Shown: positions 1 to 9,782 of the stretch, one piece after another
Layout of the letters: the number at the start of each line of letters is the position of its first letter
Position numbering within the stretch: position 1 is the first letter of the stretch
NCBI GenBank assembly: GCA_963971305.1
Contig: OZ020306.1
Span: forward strand, 59,432,686 to 59,496,685
DNA from: Arcuatula senhousia
Taxonomy: Eukaryota > Mollusca > Bivalvia > Mytilida > Mytilidae
DNA length: 64,000 nucleotides
Reading direction: 5' to 3'
Program-made: the position numbers and the translations under genes
Notes under the pieces: generated by a model
What the model saw: the letters and a program-made list of their open reading frames with translations, nothing else
Databases searched by the model: none
What the model was told of the DNA's origin: nothing

Positions 1-277
1 ACCTTCTGCAAACAATGTAAACAAACTGTAATGGGGCTTCTGATTACTTGGCTCCCTTATTAAATTCACAAGCCGTGCCAAATCTTTTGTTTTATGATTT
101 TTGCCACTTGGGTCAGCTGTTCCTTTACCTACATACAGAAACTGTCCGATAACATTGATAGCGCTTATTTTTTCTGGTCCATTTATACGTCTATCAAGTT
201 CAGAACCAGTAATTACATAACTGCTCCCACACGATGGCTTAACTTGAGAGTGAGTCTGGAGTGGACACAACTGATAT
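1..277 (-). CDS. Internal exon of an unidentified gene, open at the left edge
   Basis: On the minus strand one frame is open for 92 codons from 276 to the window edge. It is preceded by a pyrimidine-rich tract and a CAG acceptor at 278-280, so the exon begins in phase 1. The peptide has mixed, protein-like composition (Cys, Gly, Lys and aromatic residues) and is not low complexity. It includes the segment QFLYVGKGTADPSGKNHK. The YVGKG followed by basic and His residues is weakly reminiscent of the GIY-YIG nuclease core, but I cannot confirm this and the upstream GIY strand is not obvious. The other two minus frames are closed by stops. The gene is not recognised; the remaining exons lie outside the window on the left or upstream in sequence I could not connect. 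Confidence 0.6.
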
Positions 278-612
278 CTGGAAAATAAATACATGTATAC
301 AGGTTGCATCATCCACAAAAATTTATAAACTAACCAGTTACAAATTAGGACCTGCATCAATAACTTTTTCTATTCATTTACAGTAACTGTGAACGTTTTG
401 TATTGAGAAGTTCCTTCCTATATTGGGGGAAGTTTCTTGAAAACTTCCTCAAAAGTTCTTTTTTTTTCATTATACATGTGGATACTGAATTTCATGCGCA
501 AAAGTACTAATATTTATTAGAGAAAAAAACATAGACATTAACATTTCCAACAAATGAAGAAACTTCCTTCGTTCACACTTAATGTAAATTCACAGTAAAT
601 AAAGAATTTTAA
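278..612. other. Non-coding stretch, probable intron
   Basis: AT-rich sequence upstream of the minus-strand exon at 1-277. I see no further exon or repeat in it. Confidence 0.4.
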
Positions 613-1337
613 CAAGTAATACTGTGAGCGAGCTCACAAAAGGATACCCCCCGCTTCATATTGGACTCTGTACTGTAAAAGTAAAATCTCAAGTCCAGTT
701 ATCTCCCCTCGATGATAACCGAAAGCAATACAAATTCCTCGTGCACATGTACAGATGATGTACTATCTTCATGTAAAGTTTCAACAAAATCCATCCAACG
801 TTTTAAGAGGAGTTGCGCTTACGAGGTTTCCCTTTGAATAATGTATTTAAAACGTCTAAGTCCAATTATCTCCCCTGAATGATGTCTGATTGCAATGAAA
901 ATTCGTCATGCACATCTACATACATCCTCGGAAACCCAGGGTTTCTTCTCTCGCTTACTCATTCGTGATGAAAGAGTAGGCGAGGGAAGAACCTCTAGGT
1001 TTCCGAGGATGATCTACATATGATGTACTTCCTTCATGTAAAGTTTCATCGAAATCCTTTCAGTGGTTTGGGAGGAGTTGCGCTTACGAGGTCTCCCATT
1101 GAAAAATGTATTTAAAAAGTCTTTAACGTCCAATTATCTCCCTTGAATGATATCCAAGAACAATGAAAATCCTTCATGCACATCTACATATTATGTACTT
1201 CCTTTAGGTAAAGTTTCATCAAAATCCTTCAAGCGGTTTAGGAGGAGAAGCGCTTACAAGTTATGTGGACAGACGGACACAGACAGACAGGGTGTTTCCT
1301 ATATACCCCCCTCAAACTTTGTTTGCGGGGGGTATAA
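613..1337 (-). mobile_element. Hairpin-headed repeat element, family G (non-autonomous, Helitron-like)
   Basis: Read on the minus strand, the element opens with a long hairpin at 1302-1337 (six C and six G facing across an AAAC/GTTT stem). A GTCTGTC-type microsatellite follows near 1270-1290, then about three units of a roughly 190-bp degenerate repeat whose phrases recur near 690, 860 and 1130. It closes with a second hairpin (GTGAGC/GCTCAC at 624-637) followed by TATTACTTG at 613-621. No coding capacity is seen. The same plan (5' hairpin, microsatellite, minisatellite, 3' hairpin, CTTG) recurs in unrelated sequence families elsewhere in the window. Confidence 0.7.
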
Positions 1338-1549
1338 TAAGATCGTGATAACGACCGAAAAAAATTTGAAGTGATTTTTTATGCCAAGAAGCAGCTTATC
1401 ATGTTCCCTGAGCCTTTTTTTTTCTCCATACTTCGATTGGGAGACTTAAGAAGAAACAGAATACAAACAATAAGTCTTAACTTTTTTTCATATGACATGT
1501 CTTGCTATTATTATACTTTGTTGAATTATATATTATTAGGTTAAGCGCA

Positions 1550-1782
1550 TAGGCGGATCCAGGAGGAGGACGGGGGACCCGGGTCCCTCTTTTGGAAAAA
1601 AAATTAGGTCGATTACATAGGAAATCACTGAAGCGTAACGATGGCGTCCCCTACTTAGGTCAATCAATACCCGTTTCATAAAGCGATTGCTGAATAACAT
1701 GTACGATATTCCATATGTTTTCTATGGGATAACGTTCACGCATATCTACCGATCGCTTTATGAAACGGCACCCTGGATCCGA
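1550..1782. mobile_element. Short inverted-repeat element with GGATCCAGG ends, split by a nested MITE
   Basis: The ends GGATCCAGG (1555-1563) and CCTGGATCC (1772-1780) are inverted copies around C/G-rich subterminal sequence. The interior is interrupted by the palindromic MITE at 1671-1768. No ORF is present. Confidence 0.5.
1671..1768. mobile_element. 98-bp MITE with 17-bp perfect terminal inverted repeats
   Basis: CCGTTTCATAAAGCGAT at 1671-1687 is matched exactly by its reverse complement at 1752-1768, enclosing about 64 bp. Size and perfect TIRs fit a MITE. I could not define a target-site duplication, so the DNA transposon superfamily is unknown. Confidence 0.7.
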
Positions 1783-2115
1783 CAATGAAGCGTTCAAATA
1801 GTTAATAATCTCACACTTACTGTTATCAATTCCACTCTGGTTATTTTTAACATGCATTCCTCAATTGACGCCGATATTTCCATCGTCTCATATTTTCGTC
1901 TTTTCAGCAGGTTATAACGATCTGATGAAGCTGCACTGTGACTCATGTGGCTTGCGAGCTTTTCTCGCATATCAGGACGAAGAGTCCTCACTGTTGTGGC
2001 TACGGATTTTCTTATCTTTGCCGTTATTTTTTATTAAGTACAGAAATATTTAAGAACTGAAGCGTTCGTCTTACTCATGGGATTCACAAAATGAATAAAA
2101 TTTGTTTTACTTAAA

Positions 2116-2142
2116 CAAGAGGCTCCCAGGAGCCTGAATCGC
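2116..2142 (-). mobile_element. Solo 3' end of hairpin element family C
   Basis: This is the reverse complement of the 3' terminal block of the family C elements: the palindrome AGGCTCCCAGGAGCCT beside CAAG on the left and GAATCGC on the right. The remainder of the element is absent; the sequence passes directly into a CCCTAA-like array. Confidence 0.7.
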
Positions 2143-2441
2143 CCTAACACAAATTGTAATTTTATATGCTAACCCCTAACCCTAACTGTGCTTTTATACT
2201 AACCCCGAACCCTCAATATATGTATTACACTAACCCAAACCCTAAATGTAATTTTTACACTATCATAAACCTTAATTGTATGAATTCGTCAGAACCCCCT
2301 AATTGTTTTTTTCTTCTAACCCTAATTGTTTCGTTTAACGCTGTCCTTTACCCTAAATCATAATAATATACTATACCTCAACCCTAATTGTAGATTTTTC
2401 ACACCCTATTTGTGTGTTTTATACTAATCCTTACCCTAATT
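2143..2441. repeat. Degenerate CCCTAA-like array, segment 1
   Basis: Phrases such as CTAACCCTAA separated by T-rich spacers repeat every 30-35 bp. The C-rich strand is the plus strand. The segment is a diverged duplicate of 4455-4705, and the pair flanks the element at 2442-4094, as expected if that element inserted into a continuous array. Confidence 0.8.
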
Positions 2442-2635
2442 ATACCCCCACTCGTAAGAGAGGGGGCTATATTGCAATCACCTTGTCCGTCCGTCTGTCC
2501 GTCCGGTTCAATTTCTCTGCTTCTACTGGATGGATTGGTTTCAAATTTGGTACACAGCTTCAGCATGATGAGTTATACTATGCCTACCCTTTCCAGGTCA
2601 GTCCATCATCTACTTCCTGTTTTCCAAGCCGACTT

Positions 2636-2639
<4 letters not shown>

Positions 2640-2709
<70 letters not shown>
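2640..2709. repeat. Poly-T tract of about 70 nt
   Basis: Uninterrupted T run immediately 5' of SINE A1. It occurs where other units of the host repeat have only a short T-rich stretch, so it has expanded or marks the insertion junction. Confidence 0.9.
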
Positions 2710-2710
<1 letters not shown>

Positions 2711-2711
2711 A

Positions 2712-3205
2712 GTCCCGTGCGGGGCCCGGGTGGCGAATAGGCCCGCAGCAGAGCCTAGCTTGTCGTAAGAGGCGACTAAGGGTCTTGGGATTCTGACGTC
2801 GGGTCAGTGCTCAGCCCACAGAGCGACCAAGTGTGTACCCTAGGTGGCTGAATAGGGTAGCCCTCGTCCGCGGGGGTTGTCAGGTCTATAATACGGAAAC
2901 CCTGACCGCCGACCATAGTGGGCCAACGTGTGTGGAGAGTGCCACGCTTCATGCACGTAAAAGACCCCTTTGTGGACCGCCCAGTAGTGCACCACATAGG
3001 CTAAATTTTCCGCCCCTACCCACCTCTCCCCTTTTTCCTGTGGTTCTTCAAAATTTACCGGTCCTTTGTTTCCCACCCCATCTCCATATTTCATTTATCA
3101 TCATCATTTCATGTTCATTTTATCATCCTTTTCATGTTCATCGCCTGTAAATAACCTATATAGCGTTGCACGGGCGTAAAACACCAACTCACTCACTCAC
3201 TCACT
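2712..3205 (+). mobile_element. SINE family A, copy A1
   Basis: Full-length copy from GTCCCGTGCGGGG to the ACTC tail. Family A elements here are about 480-495 bp, have a G/C-rich 5' head, a middle with CTGACGTCGGGTCAG and GTGGCTGAATAGGG, a TTCATGTTCAT-rich 3' region and an (ACTC)n tail. No conserved protein is credible: the apparent 105-codon frame merely reflects low divergence among young copies. The flanks are T-rich, so no clean target-site duplication can be read for this copy. Confidence 0.85.
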
Positions 3206-4094
3206 TTTTTTGGAAAAAAAAATTGAAATGTGAAATTTTTCGTAACAGATTTCTCGGCTTCTACTGGATGGATTAGTTTCAAATTTGGTACACAGCTTCA
3301 GCATGATGAGTTATAACGTGCCTCCCCTTTCCAGGTCAGTCCATTATCTACTTCCAGTTTTTCGAGCCGACTTAGACTTTTAAGGGTAAAAAAAATTTAA
3401 AAAGTGAAATTTTCGTAAGTTTTCTCGGCTTTTACTGGATGGATTTGTTTCAAATTTGGTACACAGCTTCAGCATGATTAGTTATACCGTGCCTCCCCTT
3501 TCCAGGTCAGTCCATCATCTACTTCCTGTTTTCCGAGCTGACTTAGACTTTTAAGGGTAAAAAAAAATTAAAAAGTGAAATTTTCGTAACAGTTTTCTCG
3601 GCTTCTACTGGATGGATTTGTTTCAAATTTGGTACACAGCTTCAGCATGATTAGTTATACCGTGCCTCCCCTTTCCAGGTCAGTCCATCATCTACTTCCT
3701 GTTTTCCGAGCTGACTTAGACTTTTAAGGGTAAAAAAAATTTAAAAAGTGAAATTTTCGTAACAGTTTTCTCGGCTTCTACTGGATGGATTTGTTTCAAA
3801 TTTGGTACACAGCTTCAGCATGATTAGTTATACCATGCCTCCCCTTTCCAGGTCAGTCCATCATCTACTTCCTGTTTTCCGAGCTGACTTAGACTTTTTA
3901 TGGGTCAAAAATAGACAATTTTTCGTAACCGATTTCTCGGCTTCTAGAGAAGGGATTGATTTCAAATTTGGTATACAGCTTTAGCATGATGAGTTGTACC
4001 GTGCCTCCCCTTTCCAGGTCAGTTGGTCAACTACTTCCTGTTTTCTGAATGGCCGAGTGGGGGTATGCTTAGCACGACTTAGTGCAACCCTTTG

Positions 4095-4705
4095 TTGTAT
4101 TTGTGTTAACCCTAGCCCAAATTGTACGGTTAACACTCTAACTAACCATAAATGTAAGTTTTTATACTAACCCAAACCCTAATTGTGTGTCACATTATTC
4201 CTAACCCTAATTGTGTGTCACACTAACCCTAACCAAAATGATTGGTTTTAGTAACACTAATTGTATGTTTAATACAAGCCCTTACCTTAATTTATGGTTT
4301 TGTAGTAAACCTAACCATAAATGTATCTATTATACTAACCCCTAAACCAAATTGTGTGTTTTACACTAACCCTGACCTTAATTGTATGTTTTTGTACTAA
4401 CCCCTTACCCTTATTTTGTGTTTTCACCGACCCGAACTCTGTACTAACCCTAACACTAATTGTAATTTTATATGTTAACCCCTAACCCTAACTGCGCTTT
4501 TCTAATAACCCCTGACCCTAAATGTATGTTTTACACTAACCCAAACCCTAATTGTAAGTTTTACACTATCATAAACCGTATTTGTATGATTTTGTCAGAA
4601 CCCTAACCCTTATTGTTTGTTTTTCTTCTAACCCTAATTGTTTAATGCTGTCCCTTACCCTAATGCATAATATTACACTATACCTCAACCCTGATTGTAG
4701 ATTAG
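4095..4705. repeat. Degenerate CCCTAA-like array, segment 2
   Basis: Continuation of the array at 2143-2441 on the far side of the inserted element, with phrases of the type ACTAACCCTAATTGTATGTT. It fades out near 4705, about 220 bp before the Penelope-like RT fragment. Confidence 0.8.
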
Positions 4706-4924
4706 ATTGTAAAGTCTCTATGCTTTTGAGACTAAACATTCACGTTTGTCCACTAAAATCATTAATTATATAATGAAATGCTTCAATTGTATGGTTGCCC
4801 AATTCAGGGGAAAGCCAGAGGAAATAAGGAACAGTTTGCTAGCCCTATCAAACACCCTTTTGGGGATCATAGTAGTTGTTTTCCAGTTGGTGTAGACACC
4901 TTGAGGCTCAGAGCTGTCCGTTCA

Positions 4925-5247
4925 TTTAACTAAAATCTTGTCTGCTGTCAAAGAAGGTCAACAAGCATACTGCGACACTATTTATAATCGTAGTGGAATT
5001 AACCATATGTGGATTTTGAAGTCTCAAAAGATTTGTTAGATCATTTTAAATCTAGATCATTTTCTGAGAATCACTCTTTGAAAGCGTTCGATTTTTCAAC
5101 TTTATACACTACCTTGCCACACGAAAAACTAAAATGTCGCCTGAAAAAAACTTCTCGAAAAAGCCTTTTCAAACTCTAGGAATTTTGTTGTTTTGGGTTA
5201 TAATTCTACATTCTTTTCCAAAACATCTTTCAAGGATAAAATTTGTT
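4925..5247 (+). pseudogene. Penelope-like (PLE-type) reverse transcriptase fragment
   Basis: Translated pieces in shifting frames read LTKILSAVKEG, then RSGINHMWILK, then KAFDFSTLYTTLPH and finally FVVLGYNS. The FDFSTLYTT block is RT motif A of the reverse-transcriptase family common in invertebrate genomes that I associate with Penelope-like elements; the family name is from memory and should be checked. At least two frameshifts and internal stops make it dead. It is cut at 5248, exactly where the 235-bp direct repeat begins, so the downstream element landed in or replaced the rest of the RT gene. A related minus-strand copy lies at 32976-34048. Confidence 0.75.
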
Positions 5248-5482
5248 GTCAGGCTGTTATACTGACAACACCCAGCTAGTTCGAAAATAAAGTTAAAGTC
5301 ATCCTGAAAATCGTCTTTGTTGTGCAAAAGAAAAGTGGATAGGCCAAGTTGATAATTTTGTTGTACAATTGTGTTTCTGGCAAAAGATCCAGGGTTCAGC
5401 AACGGAAAAGTTGCAAAGGAAAAATATAAAGTTGTGCAGTAAATTCATTTAAGTAACAAGGAAGGTTGAGTCTTGTGTTACA
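5248..5482. repeat. 235-bp direct repeat, left copy (LTR-like or pseudo-LTR)
   Basis: Begins GTCAGGCTGTTA and ends TGTTACA; about 97 percent identical by eye to 9548-9782 in the same orientation, 4.3 kb away. The outer dinucleotides do not form convincing TG...CA ends, so a classical LTR is not established. Penelope-like elements also carry direct terminal repeats, and the enclosed zinc-knuckle ORF and hammerhead fit that alternative. Confidence 0.8.
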
Positions 5483-5581
5483 TTTTGGCGGAGAAACCCG
5501 AGCGTGTTGACTTCTTAGCTCAACACACGGCACCGAGTACCTAAGCAGCTAAGTCGTTCCCCAGACTAGACATTTTCAGCG

Positions 5582-6637
5582 ATGAGTTACGAATATGAAA
5601 GACCACAGTGGAGTGCATGGCGTTATACCAGGCAACAGCAACAATTTTGTGGAAGATGCGGATTTTATCAACTATTTTGAACAATGTCCTGCGTTTAACA
5701 AAAGATGCTATAAGTGCAGCAATTTCGGACATTATGCGAGGCAGTGTATTTCCAAGTCAGCAAAACAAGATACAGGACGAAAATCAACGAAAATCTGAGA
5801 AAAAGAAGAACAGAGACAAGCAAAGATTAGCCGAATATCTTGAGAAGAAATCCGGACTAAGAGAAATGCCGTTTAGCAGTGCTAGGACATCCGCAATTTC
5901 GAACTTTTTCGACAGCACAGCCGGAATAAAAACCGAGATCAAAATTCTAAAAGAAAGATACAGAAAAGAAGTAAATAACCTTTCCGAAAAGCTTACGAGT
6001 GTGACCGAAGAGAATAGGACTCTGATCTTCAAATTAACAAAGAAGAAGCTAACAGAATCAAAGGCAGTTCAAACTAACAGTAGTAAACCATCCACAGTTG
6101 AATGTTTACCTTGCAAGAATGAGTGAGTGAGTGAGTGAGTTGGTGTTTTACGCCCGTGCAACGCTATATAGGTTATTTACAGGCGATGAACATGAAAAGG
6201 ATGATAAAATGAACATGAAATGATGATGATAAATGAAATATGGGGGTGGGGAGGGACACAAAGGACCGGTAAATTTTGAAGAACCACAGGAAAAGGGGAG
6301 AGGTTGGTAAGGACGGAAAATTTAGCCTATGTGGTGCACTACTGGGCGGTCCACAAAGGGGTCTTTTACGTGCATGAAGCGTGGCACTCTCCACACACGT
6401 TGGCCCACTATGGTCGGCGGTCAGGGTTTCCGTATTATAGACCTGACAACCCCCGCGGACGAGGGCTACCCTATTCAGCCACATAGGGTACACACTTGGT
6501 TGCTCTGTGGGCTGAGCACTGACCCGACGTCAGAATCCCAAGACCCTTAGTCGCCTTTTACGACAAGCTAGGCTCTGCTGCGGGCCTATTCGCCACCCGG
6601 GCCCCGCACGGGACTACCTTGCAAGAAGTGCAAAGAA
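5582..6637 (+). pseudogene. Zinc-knuckle and coiled-coil ORF1-like gene, frameshifted and split by a SINE
   Basis: The ATG at 5582 opens MSYEYERPQWSAWRYTRQQ followed by a FCGRCG half-knuckle; after a frame change near 5670 the sequence gives the complete CCHC knuckle CYKCSNFGHYARQC (CX2CX4HX4C). A second frame change near 5790 leads into a Lys/Arg-rich stretch and a Leu/Glu/Lys coiled-coil ending VECLPCK. SINE A2 then interrupts the ORF; beyond it the frame resumes KCKEN and stops at about 6637. Paired zinc knuckles plus a coiled coil suggest a nucleic-acid-binding ORF1 or Gag-like protein of a retroelement. The direct repeats at 5248 and 9548 may be its boundaries. Which retroelement class it belongs to is not settled. 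Confidence 0.65.
6120..6614 (-). mobile_element. SINE family A, copy A2, with 13-bp target-site duplication
   Basis: Minus-strand copy whose tail abuts 6119. The duplication TACCTTGCAAGAA is seen at 6107-6119 and 6615-6627. It inserted near the 3' end of the zinc-knuckle ORF and displaced only its last five codons. Confidence 0.9.
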
Positions 6638-6639
6638 AA

Positions 6640-8050
6640 TTAAAAAGTCATTTGTTCAGAGAACAAATATGAGGTCTTTCCCATGTTTTTGTTAGTATTA
6701 TGATAACTGTTACGTTCCGTTAGGCTATTTGAGTCTGTTTTTGACAATAGTATTAAATTATAAGTAGCGAAAAATGTCCCAGATTAAAGAGCAGTGAGCC
6801 TGAAGTCAGAAAAGGTATGGTTGCTAAGGACTTTTATGACGGTTGCTAAGGACTAAGGGTTACTTCCGGTTGAAAAATTTTAACTCTAAACTCAGAAAGT
6901 AGTCTTGGTTAAGAATATATATGGTTGATATGGACTTTTCATAAACGTTAACTTGTTGCTAGGGAATGACCTTGACCCATGACTTTTGACCTTGGACTCA
7001 AATTGTAGCTTTTTGCATTCTGATTCATTTAAGTATACATGTTTACTATACTATCTGTTATGGTTTTCAAGTTCTGAGCAAAAAACGTGTTTCGCGAAAC
7101 TTGTTTTGGTCGCCATTTTGAAACCGGTCAACCGAATCATACACTGTTCGGACTCAAATTGTAGGTTTTTTAATTCTCTATCAAATGAACCCTACATTTC
7201 ATTCACCATTTGTTACAGTTTAAAAGTTATTATTAAAAAAACATTTTCAAAATACCAATCAAGGACCGTAACTCAAAAACGACAAGTTTTACGGTTTTGC
7301 ACCTGAAACACTTTTTGTAGATTTCGACATGGCGAACATTTTTTTCATGTATTGTGTGCTTCAATTTTGTACGGCTTAAGTGTTATTCCATAAAAACTGT
7401 TTATGGTGTCAGCCATTTTGAAAATGGCCGCCCGTAACCATTCCACTTTGGTCTTAAATTGAAGGACATATAATGACGGTCACAAAAAACCCATATGTTT
7501 ACCATATTATCTCTGACGGTTTAAAAGTTATAAGCCAAAAACAGATAAGCCGAAACGCGTTAAGGGCCATAACTCGAAAACAGTTTGTCGTACAGTGTTC
7601 AACCCTTTATATCAAATAAAGGTCTAAATGAGACGAGTATTTTTCCCATTACATGTCTGCTTCAATTTTGTATGGTTTTTGAGCTATACTGCAAACAAGG
7701 TGTGCCATGACCTCTGACCTTGAGATTGGTCCTTGACATTTTTAAATGTAATATAGGTCACCTAGGATGATTGGTGAAGGTCCCAAGTCTCTAGGACTAA
7801 CCGTTTTGAAGAAAAAAATTTTGAGGCATCGCGACAGGTTTCGACTAAAAAATGCGTAACCAGGAAGTTGATCGAATTTTTTTTTTTTTGCATGACGAAT
7901 CATGACCATGAGTCTAGCAACATTTTCACCACTTCAGATTTTTGATAACGGTTACGGTTTTTGAGTTAATCTGCAAACAAGGTTTTTGGGTTCCGGGCAG
8001 ATAACTCCGTTACTAAAAATAGATCGGTTTCGCAGGGTTACTCAAGTCAT
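6640..8050. repeat. Degenerate long-period repeat region without genes
   Basis: Phrases recur loosely at 200-300 bp intervals: 'ACTCAAATTGTAG', 'GGTTTTTGAGTTAT' and 'CCATTTTGAAA...GG' variants with 'AACTCGAAAACAG'. This is the style of the minisatellite bodies of the hairpin-headed elements, but I find no terminal hairpins. The longest open frame (6986-7306) is of low-complexity, non-protein-like composition. Confidence 0.45.
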
Positions 8051-8089
8051 GCCCTCATAGTGTCGGTTAATGGTATGAAGTTTCGTAAT

Positions 8090-8398
8090 GTTACGTTAAG
8101 TATTTCTTTCTTCTTTTCTTTTTGGCGGAAAAAAAATAATAATAATCATAAGAAATACAGTAAGGTCTTTCCTTCTGTGGAAGGGAAAGACCTTAATGAT
8201 GAACTGAACAATAAATTGGATAATTATTACAAGGGACTTTTTAACATGAAAGATGTGCAACATGCCATGTCTTTAAAAGAAAATTTGAATAAAAGCCGAA
8301 CTTGAAAAATGCAAGTCAGAAAACCAAGCGCTTGAGAACAAGTGTGCGAGTCTGTCTTCACAACTTCAAGCAAACAAGAACGCCTCTGATGAGTCTTG
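8090..8398 (+). pseudogene. Coiled-coil ORF remnant overlapping a hammerhead
   Basis: A frame with KKYSKVFPSVEGKDLNDE and MKDVQHAMSLKENLNK is followed, after a one-base frame change near 8295, by AELEKCKSENQALENK and SLSSQLQANKN, a heptad-like coiled coil. The reading then enters the hammerhead core and stops at TGA within stem II. It may be part of the same retroelement protein as the zinc-knuckle ORF, or the N-terminal gene of a Penelope-like element, whose hammerheads sit near the element ends. No enzyme motif is visible. Confidence 0.45.
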
Positions 8399-8423
8399 AA
8401 AAGACGAAACGCGCGTCAGGCGT
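8380..8423 (+). ncRNA. Type I hammerhead ribozyme, copy 1
   Basis: All conserved core parts are present in order: stem I 5' strand ACGCCT (8380-8385), CTGATGA (8386-8392), stem II GTCTT/AAGAC with a GAA loop (8393-8405), GAAA (8406-8409), a very short stem III on CGCGCG, cleavage triplet GTC (8415-8417) and the stem I 3' strand AGGCGT (8418-8423). Predicted cleavage follows C8417. Very short stem III is typical of hammerheads in Penelope-like elements and animal retrozymes, which are thought to act as dimers. About 75 bp downstream, starting TTTATTGTCTGGAACTTTG, are shared with the copy at 46115. Confidence 0.92.
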
Positions 8424-8741
8424 AGCGAAATTTATTGTCTGGAACTTTGTTGGTATTTGTATTTCGAAGCATACAAACGCGACGAACGTCGGCACAATGA
8501 TCATCACCACAGACATAGAGAGCATCAAAGGTACCACCGTGGGCGTCATCGATATAATTAGTTCGAACGCGAGGTCGCGTTCTTTTCGAGAGGGAGGAAA
8601 TATGTGACAGTGGAATCTTTGGACTTTCAAAATTAAATCAAATTTATAGACTTTATAAACTACAGTGAAATTGATTTGGACTTTATAATTTGCTATGATT
8701 TTGTTATAAACTTTATTGAGTATTTTGCAATCATTCGAAAA

Positions 8742-9235
8742 ATGTCCCGTGCGGGGCCCGGGTGGCGAATAGGCCCGCAGCAGAGCCTAGCTTGTCGTAA
8801 GAGGCGACTAAGGGTCTTGGGATTCTGACGTCGGGTCAGTGCTCAGCCCACAGAGCGACCAAGTGTGTACCCTAGGTGGCTGAATAGGGTAGCCCTCGTC
8901 CGCGGGGGTTGTCAGGTCTATAATACGGAAACCCTGACCGCCGACCATAGTGGGCCAACGTGTGTGGAGAGTGCCACGCTTCATGCACGTAAAAGACCCC
9001 TTTGTGGACCGCCCAGTAGTGCACCACATAGGCTAAATTTTCCGCCCCTACCCATCTCTCCCCTTTTCCTGTGGTTCTTCAAAATTTACCGTTCCTTTGT
9101 GTCCCACCCCATCCCCATATTTCATTTATCATCATCATTTCATGTTCATTTTATCATCCTTTTCATGTTCATCGCCTGTAAATAACCTATATAGCGTTGC
9201 ACGGGCGTAAAACACCAACTCACTCACTCACTCAC
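8742..9235 (+). mobile_element. SINE family A, copy A3
   Basis: Full-length copy. TCGAAAA at 8735-8741 and 9236-9242 is a probable short target-site duplication; mismatches beside it make the exact edge uncertain by a few bases. Confidence 0.88.
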
Positions 9236-9547
9236 TCGAAAAGTCAATTATTTTAATTTTATTAATTACAAATTATTTTCTCATGAAAAAGTGTGAAAAA
9301 GTTTTAAAGGATTATCTTTCAAAATTCTTATTAATCGGAAGTGTCGTTTTTATCATTTATTTAATCCGTTAGTCGCTTTATTCTGATTGAGACATTTTAA
9401 GTAATTTCTTGTTCGTATCCGGTCTTGTTCAAACGTAAAAAGGTCTTGTCAATTTAGTGCTATTTGTATCTTTAATTAATCTGTTGTCAAATTCTAATGT
9501 TATCTATGTTTATAATGTTGTAACTGAAGTCTTGTACTTCAGTTAGA

Positions 9548-9782
9548 GTCAGGCTGTTAAACTGACAACACCCAGCTAGTTCGAAAATAAAGTTAAAGTC
9601 ATCCTGAAAATCGTCTTTGTTGTGCAAAAGAAAAGTGGATAGGCCAAGTTGATAATTTTGTTGTACAATTGTGTTTCTGGCAAAAGATCCAGGGTTCAGC
9701 ACCGGAAAAGTTGCAAAGAAAAAATATAAAGTTGTGCAGTAAATTCATTTAAGTAACAAGGAAGGTTGAGTTCTTGTGTTAC
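9548..9782. repeat. 235-bp direct repeat, right copy
   Basis: Direct copy of 5248-5482, with only a few substitutions and one extra T near its end. The two repeats bracket the zinc-knuckle ORF, the coiled-coil remnant, hammerhead copy 1 and two SINEs. The downstream flank (from 9783) shows no resemblance to the zinc-knuckle ORF that follows the left copy. Confidence 0.8.

Larger units (their letters stand above)
2442..4094 (+). mobile_element. Hairpin-headed repeat element, ATACCCCCACTC family, with nested SINE
   Basis: The element starts with a hairpin (ACCCCC-A-CTC facing GAG-A-GGGGG, 2441-2472) and a GTCCGTCC/GTCTGTCC microsatellite. It then carries about six units of a roughly 172-bp repeat whose phrase TCGGCTTCTACTGGATGG recurs near 2515, 3249, 3421, 3594, 3767 and 3935. 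It ends with a weak GCAC/GTGC hairpin at 4072-4085 and CCCTTTG. SINE A1 and a 70-nt poly-T tract lie inside the first unit. CCCTAA-like repeats lie on both sides. Confidence 0.65.

Noticed and set aside
2412..2740. Frames ending in long Phe runs
   Set aside because: They translate the 70-nt poly-T tract and a microsatellite.
2833..3150. A 105-codon frame, MYPRWLNRVALVRGG..., repeated at ten sites as a possible conserved small protein
   Set aside because: It is present on SINE family A copies only, shifts or breaks in several of them, and its conservation follows overall nucleotide identity. Both strands show open frames, as expected for a young non-coding repeat.
2712..3205. tRNA-derived SINE head with A and B boxes
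   Set aside because: TGGCTGAATAGG resembles an A box, but it is not in the head and no matching B box at a normal distance was found, so the promoter type is left open.
5248..9782. Classical LTR retrotransposon
   Set aside because: The direct repeats lack convincing TG...CA ends, and I found no primer-binding site, protease, RT or integrase between them.
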